This document shows positions 42,907 through 55,202 of a DNA stretch of 64,000 bases, piece after piece (within the stretch, counting starts at the first letter, position 1; each line of letters starts with the position of its first letter). This stretch comes from Gautieria morchelliformis (lineage: Eukaryota > Basidiomycota > Agaricomycetes > Gomphales > Gomphaceae), in contig WHVA01000066.1 of NCBI GenBank assembly GCA_015179125.1, forward strand, positions 62,001 to 126,000, written 5' to 3'. The notes under the pieces were generated by a model that searched no databases, was not told the origin of the DNA, and worked only from the letters and a program-made list of their open reading frames with translations. Position numbers and translations under genes: made by a program.

Positions 42907-43490
42907 CTACCTTTGGACAGACTCGGATTCGGACTCGGCTTCCGAAGATGCCTGTCTTTGGACAGACTCAGGATCATCGGAAGACGTCTGCCTTTTGACA
43001 GACTCGACTTGAAGACCATCCGAAGACGCATGTCTTTGGACAGACTCGGGGTCATCGGAAGACATCTGCCTTTTGACAGACTCGACTTGAAGACCATCCG
43101 AAGACGCCTGTCTTTGGACAGACTCAGGATCATCGGAAGACGTCTGCCTTTTGACAGACTCGACTTGAAGACCATCCGAAGACACCTGTCTTTGGACAGA
43201 CTCAAGACCATGGGAGGACGCCGGCTTTTCGACAGACTCGAGATTATCGGAAGACGTCACTTGTTTGACAGACCCTAATCCATTGGAAGACTGCAGTTGT
43301 TTGACGGACTCTAATCCATCGGAAGGTGCCTGTTCTTTGACAGACTCTAATGCATCGGAAGACGCCTGTCGTTTGACGGACTCTAATCTATCGGAATGCG
43401 CCTGTCGTTTGCCAGACTCTACTCCATCGGAAGACGGCTGCCGTTTGACCGACTCTATAGCAGACTCCAGACCATAGGATGACTCTGCTT
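42907..43490 (-). repeat. Coding minisatellite: 12-residue ESVKRQxSSDGL repeats in transporter A
   Basis: About fourteen units of the consensus ESVKRQxSSDGL follow the last transmembrane helix. At the 3' end three 78-bp higher-order units (26 residues, with an inserted QV) are spaced exactly 78 bp apart (GACTCGACTT at 43001, 43079 and 43157). The reading frame is preserved throughout. The 36-bp unit is also open on the plus strand, but that is a by-product. Confidence 0.9.
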
Positions 43491-45487
43491 GATCCTTGGC
43501 AGACATCTCTTTGTGTTTGAACGCCCATGCCTCGTCAGTGGTTGCGTGCAGAGGCAGGCCCTTCATTAAAAGCGTGGATAAAAGTCCGAGCCCACAAATA
43601 CCCGCCATGACATTCCAGATCAACCTCAGACTGAGAATGAAAGCCTGCCGAACCTCGTCCTTCAGAGGTTGTGGCAAGTCCCGAATCTGAGGGATCACAG
43701 AGTATGTGATAGCGACGCCCTGCGGAAACTGGGAGAGAAATGCTTCCGGAAGATGATGGTGCAGCTTATTTTGAAGGATGGCACCACCGATCGTAACTCC
43801 CCAGACCTAATACGATTGTCATTCCTTGCTACATTTATAAGCTAGACTGAAAGGTATGCTCACCCCCGCGAATGAGCGCATGAAAGAAAAAAATGCAAGG
43901 GCGTGAGCATTGGCAGAGACTGGGAGCGGTGCCTGCACAGGGTACACTTGTGTGGCGTAATTTATCCTGGCGCAGGGAGCGGAACGTTAGCTCTCGCATG
44001 ACCAAGGGAACACAATCTTACCCAGCACCGGCTCCGTAGATGGCACAAAACCCAATCGCCAAGCTAGAAGGCGTCTCCAGTTTGACTAAAGTGAGCAGGG
44101 ATAGTCCAATGAGCTGCAGACACCACCCGGTCCATATCTGGGGTCGGTAACGTTGCACTATCTTTACTGAAGTTCCTCCAATGATCGCGGCAGGGGCAAT
44201 CGCAGCCAAACCAAGTGAGAGCACTCCGGAGTCCATGGCATCAGCGTCCTTGCACGCCTGAAAATACACAGGTATGTAGTCTACCCGCGCGTTTATGGAC
44301 AGTCAACAATGCCAGGTAGATCAGATCACGCTCATACTCACAGATGGCGGCAAGACTGGTCACTGGAAGAACGAAGGTCTGCATATATCTAGAGTGCAGC
44401 TGATTCATACCACACCAGCGCGCAATAAACCTCGTAACTTACCCGCTGAAACTGGTTCTGTTGGATAAAATGGAGAAAGGGACCTGACAAATTTCAGAAA
44501 ACGATCGCCCATGACGAGTAATACGTACCAGAGGATAGGTGGCCCATTGAGCCTCATAAACAACGAATATCACCAGGCCAACAAGTCCAATGATTAGCGG
44601 AGACAGTATTCTTGCCGACTCCCAGGGAGCGTTGACTCCTCCCTGTGTCAGAGCGAACGTTGTCGCGCAGGATGCAGTAATCACGATGAAATTGCCACTG
44701 ATTCGGTAAAATTGAAATTGGTAAGTCGTACGGAACAACAAAATAAATCACAGACATCCAGTCCATGCGCGAGACCTTCTCTCGTATGTTACCTGACGGT
44801 ATGGGAAGATCGAGGAATACGGCAGCCGCTATTGCCGAGACGCCGCAGATGGGAAGGTTGAGGTCTAGTATCTGAGTGATGAACAAGGTATGACAAGAAA
44901 AAGCATATAACAGACTAACAGAACAACCACCTCCACAGCCCCTTGCTGGCAAGGCTCCCGCCCACCAAAGGACCGACCGCAGCAGCAATGCTCCAAGTTC
45001 TGAGCATAAGACGTAGTAGACATCAGCCAGCCATGATTTAAGTGAGCGAAAGTGACGAGTGTGCTCACAAGCCAAACAAGCCTGCATACATGCCGCGCTG
45101 TTCGAGGGATACTAGGTCCGCTAGTACGATCGCGGAAAAGGACAGAATTCCCCCGCCGCCAACGCCTTGGACTGTTCGTCCTGCAATCATCATTTTCATG
45201 CTATGTGCGGACCCACAGAGCGCACTTCCCACGGTAAAGAATGCGATGGAGCCGAGAACTGCAGGCCTCCTTCCGAATAATTGTGCAAGTCCTCCTGTCA
45301 TAGGAAGAATGGCTGACGAGGCGAGAGCATACGCGGCACCCACCCAGACAAAATCACTACCATTTAGCTCGGCGACTATGGTAGGAAGGGCTGTTGATAC
45401 TGCCGTGAGTTCTAACGCTGAGAGAAAGAGTATGAGGCATAGCGACGCCAGAATGATCCAGAAACGGAGGCCATGGTCGGTTTGCAT
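42907..45487 (-). CDS. MFS multidrug/toxin-efflux transporter A, with a repeat tail
   Basis: A proton-coupled exporter of the DHA2-like major facilitator family in the plasma membrane. The first long exon reads GLRFWIILASLCLILFLSAL, ELTAVSTALPTIVAELNGSD, GGLAQLFGRRPAVLGS (motif A region) and GRTVQGVGGGGILS. Later exons give VGPLVGGSLA, LNLPICGVSAIAAA, MDW-IGNFIVITASCATTFAL across an intron, TQGGVNAPW, and further helices at 44269-44018. The last exon starts near 43700 with QFPQGVAITYSVIPQIRDLP. The start shown is the first in-frame ATG; the frame continues upstream to about 45592 with a conserved cytosolic segment, so the true start may be in an earlier exon. The tail after the last helix is about 200 residues of repeats ending at TAG 42907. 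A paralogue lies at 50.8-52.9 kb. Confidence 0.88.
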
Positions 45488-45592
45488 GGCTGCCGCAAGG
45501 GGGAGGGGGTTTAAAGCTCCCTCCTCAAGACGTTTAAGTCTATCCCAGAAGTTCTTGTCGTGTCGATCAGGGGCGGGGGGTTGACCCTCCAA

Positions 45593-47985
45593 GCGACTTG
45601 GTAGACATGTATATTGAACCTTGTTGCCCCAACTGCCGGGTAGCAGCTCCCTGGCGGCTGCTTATTTTGCTGCGGAGGTGGCGCGTGTAATCCTCGCTGA
45701 AGTGAGGTAGCTCGGGACCCCTGGGGGAGATATGGATGTTTCTGTAAGTAGAATTAGCTGTATCCTTATTGGGGAATACGCTATGTCGGCTCTGGGCTTC
45801 TGGCTAGAGAGTAAGCTATCATGAAAGAAGGTGAATGGGCAGATTGACACAAAGGTATGTAGTCCCCGGGTCGGAGCTGATGGTCTCTGCCTGACGTTTG
45901 ACATGCAGTGTGTGTTGTGATGGATAACTATTCAATTTACTCGAAGCTAAGAATTATAAGTGGAGGGACTCACATTATCCGCAACGGAGAGCTGAGCTCC
46001 ACCACGCAACCCGCCGAAAACTCATTACTGTAATACCGCTCAAGACTGAGATGCCGCCCTGCACGCCAAAAAAATGCGTTAAAGGCCAATTCAAGCCAAC
46101 GTGGTGCTAAATTTTCAATGTTTCATCATATGAGGCTGGTATCTGGACGGCCGGATGGAGAACGCGGTAAGTCTGTATACCATAACTGTATTTTTGGCAA
46201 AGAAAACTAGCAGCAGCTTCCATCTGATGATGATGGGTCCAGATCCACAGGGAGTTGGCAACATAGGAGATTTTCAAGATACGGTAATGCTTCGTCACCT
46301 CTGAACGACTTCTTGCGCGACGGCACGGGGATCAGAGGAGCCTGCCAGCCTGGGGCCACAAGAAGATCTCGCAAGATGAATTCGGACCGATGGCAATTTC
46401 CGGACCCAGATGTCGGCGACAGAACGTGCGACGTGTTTCGCTGCTGAGTTGAGTCTCATATAAGTAGTGCATGCTTTTACTGTACTATAGTTTACTAATA
46501 GTCGAAAAAAAAATTTTTTTGGTGAGTCTTTGGCCAACGGATTGCTCACGCGAGTCTGACAGGTCACAGCATCAGTAGTATGACCCGCCCATGTGGCCGG
46601 GGATTCGGGATCCCAGGATGGTGCGTACGTTCCCTTCAGCCTGCATTCCAACCTGCATTCCATCGCTGGCCAAATTGCCAAACTGGTACAGGACCCTTGA
46701 TCGCCCTCGCTCTGCTTGTCGGCAGCTCTTGGTAAGTCGGTGACTTGGTGGTAGATGCGCACGTAAGTAGAGCTATTATCAGTGTCAATGGTCGCTGTGG
46801 TACGTAACTCCAGCTTCTCGTCGCCTTGATTAGGATCGATGCCGAAGAGAACGTGCCGGGGAAAGTGGTAGGATAATTCATCTAGCGTGACAGTCTCGAA
46901 AGGCAGTGGTGGCCCAACTATAGGGACAGATCGCTAAGGGAAAGATGGTACATAACTGGGCATGTACTGCTGTTATTTCACACTAGAGCATGCCCTCCGA
47001 GAATAGTGCCTGCCATCTTTTTACGAGATGTGGGCGATAGGCAACCACAAGGCACTCTCGCCAAGTCCCAGTCAGTGGTACTCTCTATGTATTAAGTATC
47101 AACCTTCTTCATCAAAAATGAGTCTGGGAAAATGCGTTTATCGCCGGGATGTATCGCTGACCATTATTGTTAGCCAAGTGACGGCATAGTAAACGTGATT
47201 GTGATATGAATTTCTGACACTATAAAAATGTTACATATTCGAACGCATAGGAATTGGCCCAATATATTAACGTAGCGTCTGATAATAGCTTGTGTCGTGA
47301 CCACTCACGATTCACCCAAAAGCTGAGAGTTCTAAGGCAGCCTCGTTTTTAGAATATTTTGTTACAATTTCGACCAGTCGAAGGTTCATAATCATCCTCG
47401 AGACAAGTGTGGTCACCAATGACCAAATGAGGCTTCACAGGAAGTCAGCTTGATATACGTTCAGCAGGCAGAGGACGCACCAGACTCCAAGCATGACTCG
47501 AGAAGGCTAATAATATCATTGTAAATGGATGAATAGAGGATATTCCGGACGTCAGCACGTACATCAGATGAAACTGCCATAACTAAATTCAACAATCGGA
47601 GTGCTTAAATGAGAAAGATCTCAGAAGGCATCACAGAGAAAGGAATTGGTAATTACACGAAACAGCCTGTTCATAGGCGCAGAAATTGCAAGTTAGATAC
47701 TACCATTAGTACAGTTATGTGATGACATACGAGGAAGAAAAAAAGGCCATCGCGGTAGAGTACTCTCATCAGAAGAGTGTGGGTCCCTCGCGGTCGACTT
47801 AGCGTGTTCAAGCCAACCATGATGAACGTAAAGAGATCGAATGCTATCTAATGCCCTATGTGTTAAAATATCTCTTCGATGATAACCAGACTGCAGTTAC
47901 TGACAGTTACTGCCCAGATGCCTTTCCATGATGCTGGACTTTTGGTCACTAGGCACATTCCCAATAGAGAATTGAAAGTTATGAG
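45593..47985. other. No gene recognised
   Basis: ORFs at 45662-45904 and 46295-46881 lack motifs and overlap on frames. An A9T8-like run sits at about 46505-46521. 46900-47985 has no open frame worth reporting; the final exons of the DUF6533 gene at about 48 kb may fall at its right edge. Confidence 0.4.
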
Positions 47986-47986
47986 G

Positions 47987-48771
47987 TTATTCGCTGCGAA
48001 AGCCAGGATGTAAAGCTATATATTTATTTATGAGGCATGACCACTCACATAGTACTTCAAAGGCAGCAAAGCCCATTGCGACCAAAACCCCGGTCTGAGA
48101 AATAAGGAATGCAGCGCGGGTTGCCATAACTATATTCTCCTTTCCGTCCCAGAGTTTCCGCACCTTTAACAATATCAAGGCTGGAGCCACGTCAACCAAA
48201 CGCGAGAAGCGTGCTAGCGGGGAAAGTGGTTACAGTTGGAGACGGACATCGATACCAAGCCTACGAAGCAAACCGTAATAAGCACGCCATTGCAACTTGG
48301 TAAAATATCGTGTTGTGAGTTCCAGTATAACAACGATCACTGCACTCTTACAACTGAATTTTGGGTCAATAGTACACGACAGGTGACATGAAAACGAAAC
48401 GTACCACGGTTGAGAGATTGCGGACGCCAGTACCGCTCAAGGCTACAAGAGTCAATTTGATTCTGGACGAAACGAGGAGCCAACATACTGCGCAAAAATA
48501 AAGTCAAAACAATTGGCACAAGGTATCTGTTGATAAGGAAGGCCCATTTGAGATATCCTCTTTGCAATGTCCACACGAGTTGTGTTTCTCTGTTGAACGT
48601 AAGGATATGGTCCAGGATTAGGACTGTGATGCCAGCAACTTTGCAGTCGAGTAAGTGTGTAGCCTCCTGTATGAATTCTCGGGACCTACTACTGAAATAA
48701 CGAGTCTGGTATATGCCCGTGAGTTGTTCCACAGTGATCCTTTCCATGTAGAGCGTGGGCTTGTGAATCAA
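47987..48771 (-). CDS. DUF6533-type membrane protein 2 (exon ends uncertain)
   Basis: On the minus strand, 48771-48480 encodes CKVAGITVLILDHILTFNRE, then TQLVWTLQRGYLKWAFLINR and YLVPIVLTLFL, the characteristic first two helices of the family. A downstream exon (about 48190-47990) gives ALILLKVRKLWDGKENIVMA and LISQTGVLVAMGFAAFEVL, matching the family's ALR.YALW segment and next helix. Introns join them. The N-terminal 50 residues before CKVAG and the C-terminal exons are not resolved. It is a predicted seven-helix protein of unknown function, lying between the two MFS paralogues. Confidence 0.6.
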
Positions 48772-50833
48772 GGCTCGCGCAATCTATAAACTAGTTACAT
48801 AAATACAAGTCAGGAGAACATCAACCGAGGTGAGACCCTACATCTAGCCTTCACGGGGCGAATTACTGGTTGGCGTCATTTACTATACACACTGGGACTC
48901 CCGAGGAAATTATTTGAATGGCGGCGCCAGCGAACCTGATCGGTTATCTAGCCATGCCCTTGAAAGGACTTTCTGCTGTTGATTTCATAGTCAAATACCA
49001 GAGTACTCCGCAACTCGATACGAGTAGGTACCTCTTCTAACGTGAGTGTTGGTACCGAGCTCAGTCGACATTGAGCGAGCGCAAAAACGATTATTACCGG
49101 TGCAGGGCCGATGTCGTAGCGCTGGCAACCGTCAGTGCCTGCATCTGAACACAACGAACCCGTTGGAACAGCCTCGAACACACCCTGTCAGCCGCCTGAT
49201 TTGACGAGATGTCCGTATTATCTCCTCAGCGGAGACATCAGGCTTACATATGACATTCGCCACAGCATCCGAATTGGGACATTTATTACAGAAGCGTCGC
49301 CATTATGTAATTCCAGCCATTCGGTAGCAACAATTACCAAACCGAGATCAAGTTGAGGTCGCACCTCATCTCTATGATAATTATTCTTTTTGATACATCT
49401 CTATGGTATATCCTTCTTGACAGTACTGGGTGAACCTCAAGGTGGTCGGCCGTATAGACCTGCTCGGCTGTCCATAATTCGTTGAAAACGGAGGACGACA
49501 GTTGAATATCATGTCAGCAGGTAGCGCGTCAGCACGTGAACAGGGCGTTTTTCTTTTAAATAAGAAACAGAGGGGACATCCTTGGCACCGCCAAGGAAGG
49601 TCAACTTATGAGGGGCCTGTGGTCTGGTCACGTGAGGAGAGTTCTACACGGCCCGAGCTTGTTCTTCATCGACATCAAAGACCGTTCCTGTCATCAGTCG
49701 CACGTCGGAAGAGGTCTGACTACGACAATCAGTTCGCAATTGAGAACTCTCGTTATGTAGGTACACAACTGGCGAGTCTGACAACCTGAAAATAAGTTAT
49801 TAGGGTGTTGTGCCCACAGATGAATGAATTGTCTATATTCAGCTTAATCGAAGCAGAACCGATACTAAACTAATCGAGTCGGTTAAAGAGAAGGTGGCAC
49901 CATCAAAAATGTAATAGCTGTCAGCTGTGGACCATGTTAATTCCAACATTCATGGCACATCCTCCAGAGCTCCAGCCTCTATTCCGTTACCCTTCGAAAT
50001 GGCGTTTGACCCCAACTCAAGTAAGATGCCCTCACACACGTCGAGCAATCTTATACTTCAAGTATGCAGTGCTTCTATGCGTATCTCCTCGGGACATAGA
50101 CTTGTCTTCGCGATTACATAGTATGCTTTGTATCTTCAGCTTGGGTTTTGGTTCCCATGCCGAGAAGCAGCATTCTTAATCGGCCATCCTCAGTCAAAGG
50201 AACATCTATAGATAAAACAGCACCGCGCATGGTGGGTATGTTCACGTGAAGTCTCTGTCTTATATCTCTCTTTATCAAGGATGATATTGATTACAAGGTG
50301 GGGAATGGCGACATACCTTGCAGCCCCACTATCTCGTAAAGCCTGTTAGACGTGTTGTGGGTGAGTTTACATTGTCTCATTGATATGAGGGACGTAGAGC
50401 TATCCTTACCCATCAAAAACTTCCCATTCGGGAGGATTCGATGTCAACAATTGCTGGAAATCGGAAGCCGAGATTTGCTATGTTTTGCTCCACTTTACCC
50501 GAGGTGGAGCATCATGCAAAAAGTGGGCTTTTCAGCAATTGTTGGCACCGAATCCTCCCTATTCTTTCACAGAGCTTGTGCCATGATATATTTGTCACAG
50601 ACGGTATATCTACAAGAAGGATATGCTCGGATTGAGGTCATCGTCAATTCTCCCATTAATCCATGTACTGAGTCATTAAGAAACCGGCTACATTGATCGT
50701 AATTATGTGGGAACTTGAGGCGGTATCGATTATTTCTAAGGTAAATAAGGTAAGTAAAATACAAATGTATGGCATGGTGTCTCCTATAGCAGGTACTAAC
50801 GCGAATCAACTTACACGACGCGTCAGCATGCCA
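48772..50833. other. No gene recognised
   Basis: A minus-strand ORF at 48948-49181 and plus-strand ORFs at 49502-49789 and 49927-50179 have no domain. Parts may be exons of unrecognised genes. No element found. Confidence 0.35.
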
Positions 50834-52863
50834 TCAGGCTGGGCCAGACTCCGATAACTCTCCGTCTTTCTTGGTCGACTTTTCTTTCTCCTTTAACGCC
50901 CATGCCTCGTCAGTGGTTGCGTGCAGAGGCAGGCCCTTCATTAAAAGTGTGGATAAAAGTCCGAGCCCAGAAATACCCGCCATGACATTCCAGATCAACC
51001 TCAGACTGTCAACGAAAGCCTGCCGAACCTCGTCCTTCAGAGGTTCTGGCAAATCCCGGATCTGGGGGATCACAGCGTATGTGATAGCGACGCCCTGCGG
51101 AAACTGGGAGAGAAATGCTTCTGGAAGTCGATGGCGCAGCTCATTTTGAAGGATGGCACCACCGATCGTAACTCCCCAGACCTAATACGATTGTCATCCC
51201 TTGCTACATTTATAAGCTAGACTGAACGGTATCCTCACCCCCGCGAATGAGCGCAAGAAGGAAAAAAATGCAAGGGCGTGAGCATTGGCAGAGACTGGGA
51301 GCGGTGCCTGCACAGGGTACACTTGTGCGGCGTAATTTATCCTGTCCCGAGGAGCTGAACATTAGCTTTCGCATCGACCAAGGGAACATAATCTCACCCA
51401 GCACCAGTTCCGTAGACGACACAACACCCAATCGCCCAGCTAGAAGGCGTCTCTAGTTTGACTAAAGTGAGCAGGGATAGTCCAATGAGCTGCAGACACC
51501 ACCCGGTCCATATCTGGGGTCGGTAACGTTGCACTATCTTTACTGAAGTTCCTCCAATGATCGCGGTCAGTGGAACCGAAGCCAAACCAAGCGAGAGCAC
51601 TCCGGATTTCATGGCATCAGCGTCCTTGCATGCCTGGAAATAAACAGGTAGGTAGTCTACCCGCGCATTTAGGGACAGTCAACAACGCCAGGTAAATCAG
51701 ATTACGCTCATACTCACAGATGGCTGCGAGAGTGGTCACTGGAAGAATGAAGGTCTGCACATATCTACAAGACAGCTGATTCATACCACAGCAGCGCGCA
51801 AGAATGCTCGTAACTTACCCGCTGAAACTGGTTCTGTTGGATAAAATGGAGAAAGGGACCTGACAGATTTCAGATAACGATCGCGCGTGAAGTACGAGTG
51901 ATACGTACCAGAGGATAGGTGGTCCATCGAGCCTCATAAACAACGAATAACACCAGGCCAACAAGTCCAATTACTAGCGGAGACAGTATTCTTGCCGACT
52001 GCCAAGGAGCGTTGACTCCTCCCTGTGTCAGAGCGAACGTTGTCGAACAGGATGCAGCAATCACGATGCAATTGCCACTGATTCGGTAAAATTGAAATTG
52101 GTAAGTCGTACGGAGCCACAAAATAATTCACAAACATCCAGTCCATGCGCGAGACCTTCTCTCGCATGATACCTGGCGGTATGGGAAGATCGAGGAATAC
52201 GGCAGCCGCTATTGCCGAGACGCCGCAGATGGGAAGGTTGAGGTCTAGTATCTGACTGATGAACAGGGTATGACAAGAATAGCGTATAAGAGACTAACAG
52301 AACAACCACCTCCACAGTCCCCTGTTGGCAAGGCTCCCGCCCACCACAGGACCGATCGAGGCAGCAATGCTCCAAGTTCTGAGAATAAGACATAGACATC
52401 AGCGAGCCACAATTTAAGTGAACGAATGTGTCGAGTGTGCTCACAAGGCAAACAAGCCTGCATACACGCCGCGATCTTCGAGGGATACTAGGTCCGCTAA
52501 TACGATCATGGACAAGGACAGAATTCCCCCGCCGCCAACGCCTTGGACTGTTCTTCCTGCTACCAATATAGTCATGTTGTATGCGGCCCCACAGAGCGCA
52601 CTTCCCACGGTAAAGAATGCGATGGAGCCGAGAACTGCAGGCCTCCTTCCGAATAGTTGTGCAAGCCCTCCCGTCATAGGAAGAATGGCTGACGAGGCGA
52701 GAGCATACGCGGCACCCACCCAGACAAAATCACTGCCATTTAGCTCGGCGACTATGGTAGGAAGGGCTGTTGATACTGCCGTGAGTTCTAACGCTGAGAG
52801 AAAGAGTGTGAGGCATAGCGAAGCCAGAATGACCCAGAAACGGAGGCCATGGTCAGCTCGCAT
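50834..52863 (-). CDS. MFS multidrug/toxin-efflux transporter B (paralogue of A)
   Basis: Collinear with transporter A through exons and introns, with very high nucleotide identity including introns and the 3' part. Starts MRADHGLRFWVILASLCLTL at 52863, where A has MQTDHGLRFW. Immediately upstream, the cytosolic segment conserved in A is reduced to a few residues behind a TAG, so B begins at this ATG or lost its first exon. Motif A region GGLAQLFGRRPAVLGS, GRTVQGVGGGGILS, VGGSLANRGLWRW and TQGGVNAPW are present. The C-terminus ends shortly after the last helix (EKEKSTKKDGELSESGPA, stop 50834-50836), lacking the repeat tail of A. Splice joins keep frame. It is likely a functional exporter from a recent duplication. 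Confidence 0.88.
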
Positions 52864-55202
52864 GGCTGTCGGAAGGGGCAGGGTGTTTAAAGCTACCTCC
52901 TAGGGATGCTACAGGGGAGGCCCCGTAGTGATAATAAGATGGAAAATCCAGGAGACCCTCGGAGCGACTTATATGTCGCAAAGCTTCAGAAATGAGCCAA
53001 TATATTGTCGAGGGATAGAAATGTTTTCCTATCAGTAGGCATATGCGGCCTTATCATCCTTGGGCATTCCAGTTGGCGAACGTTCTTGTACTGGTGTCGC
53101 CATTGGATGGGGCGCGCCCCATCGGCATGCACCAAAAGGTATATTTGATCATTCAAGAACCCTGATCGTGGGCTTTACCTGAACGTTGTTTACGGTAAAC
53201 ACCTTGAATCTGAGAATGTAAGTGGTAAATTTCACATTTTCCTGGGCGGTTCGTTGGTACATATCGGTAACAGGGTGCCATTAGGAAAATCATTGGCTTT
53301 GATCGTCATAAGTATGCACATACCTGTCCGGTTTCCTACTCCGAATATATAGCTAATTTCTTCTGAGAGAGGGTTCAGATGAGGCGATGTGCGGTGGCGG
53401 TGGCGGGTAGTTAAAAAATAGAAATGCTCGCCATTTTGATAAGGACACGGACCATAAAGCCCAAAGCTCCCACCAGCGCTCCGAGCTACAAGGGGTGCCT
53501 CGTAGCAGCTGATCAGTCGATCGGTACGGTTCGGGCCTGGCGATGGGATCGCCAGCGCTTTCTATCCTCCGTTGCAGCGACCGAGTCGTTGTCAGCACAA
53601 GTCCCCCAGGACCACTCCTCAAAATAACCTGCGCGCTGCCAGTGACAGCTCTCTTCACCAGCATGAAGAGCAAAAGGTTAGTTGGCTAGCTTAGGGTTAG
53701 GTATGGGTTGGGTTAGCCATAAATGGTTAATCCTACCGGGTACCCTTACTATATAGAATGCACGAAGGAGGCTTTAGCTTGCCGACTTGAACGACCCGGC
53801 TCGCTGCGCTCGGCGGGGGAGGCTCGTGAATGGTCGGTCCTCTTCGTGCGAAACAGGTGAAAGTAATGTTTACAAAAAACCTTCCATAAAAAAGAACGGT
53901 TCCCCATGTGTCTGGGGTCGATCTTGGGTGCTGGAAATCGGTCGACCGAGGCAACCCAATATGCCTGCATCACCAAGCACCCGAACCGTACCAATAAACT
54001 CCATAGTGGCGCAACGTTAACCTTCTCCATAGTCTATGCAGGTGCGGTGAACCCTCCTTCATAGCGCAATCAGCGCTCCATCGGTAGCACCCTTCTCCGT
54101 AGTCTATGCGTTGTGGCCGCTGCGCGGCTCTCAGACTTAAGTGCCAGGGTGAACTTTCTCTCTAGGCTGGTTCTTACAGTAAGTTTTCAGAGGTTACCGG
54201 ACAAGTACTAATTATTAAAGAAATGGTACATGTACAATTCCAAAAAATCGCTGATGTAGAGTCTCCGACAACAGCAAATTGTCCGCACTCAACTCAGGGC
54301 AATCATCGCGAGGAATCAGCTACGGCACATTGGCTGTGTTGCTCTTGCATGAAGATACATCTCCAGTCCAGGCACCAGCTCTGAACCAATCCGCTCCACG
54401 GCGGAGTGAACGGCGAATACCATTCGACGTAGGCAGGCGAGCAGAGGTGGTCCAGATCAGGAGGGAGTCGAAAGATTGGAAGCACACGACTTAACTCGGT
54501 AGACTCGAACCCAGTCTCGCTATGGTAACGATTACAAGATAGTCGTTCTTATAAAAGGTAATGAGTAAAACGATTGCAGCGACAGGTTCGAGTCTACCAA
54601 CTAGGTACCCTAAGACGGTGGTAAGTCATGGTCCCATGAGCGTATTTTAAGATATGGCATTGACCTTCCGATCCGGTTTCCTTAGCATCTCGACTATAGT
54701 ATACAATAGCCGTATCAAAGATTCAAAGTGTGCCGGTGTGCCGGGAGTTCGCCCGTGGCGTGGCACGAATGGTGTCGTACGGACCACATCAGTTATTGTG
54801 TTAAACCATTACTCGAGGTGCAAGCTAGGTCTCGCCGAGTCACAGACTCTCCAAGGCGTCACTGGGTAGGTATACTACGTGGAGTTCTGCACACGTAATA
54901 CTGTGGCACCTTTCCATCTCGCTAGCATGCGTGCACCTGGCATTGTAGAGCTCCCGAAGGTTCAGCATAAACCGTGCGGTCAAAACCATGGAAAGTCTAG
55001 GTCAGAGCCAAATTAATCAGTAGCACAGCAGTCCAATGGACTAGTTCAACCCACGCGCGCGATGGCGGGAGAGCGACGCCTACGAGTTCTTCCTGGGGCA
55101 GAAATCAATGACGAGAGTTATATGCAAGGCAGGGTGACGTTACTGGCGCGAGCTGTGTTGGCATATGAAATTAAATTCAACAGGTACGGCATGGATACAA
55201 AT
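52864..55202. other. No gene recognised; short duplications
   Basis: ORFs (53353-53673, 53749-54030, 54279-54494) have no domain. CTTCTCCRTAGTCTATGC occurs twice (about 54024 and 54091). A 14-bp inverted pair GGTAGACTCGAACC/GGTTCGAGTCTACC lies at about 54500 and 54586. Confidence 0.4.

Noticed and set aside
42913..43278. Plus-strand ORF rich in FDRL/IIGR repeats
   Set aside because: It is the antisense reading of the transporter A tail repeat; the minus-strand frame is continuous with the transporter.
48948..49181. Possible exon of another gene (minus strand)
   Set aside because: Open for 77 codons but without a domain or convincing splice partners, so not called.
19236..52863. A single biosynthetic gene cluster (terpene synthase, P450, reductase, aminotransferase, MFS)
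   Set aside because: The genes are up to 30 kb apart, interleaved with a stomatin, tRNA, rhodopsin and peptidase, in mixed orientation. Co-location alone does not support one pathway.
54495..54605. Inverted pair GGTAGACTCGAACC/GGTTCGAGTCTACC resembling tRNA T-arms
   Set aside because: The GTTCGAG cores look like B boxes, but the T stems do not pair properly and no acceptor, D arm or anticodon arm can be drawn on either strand.
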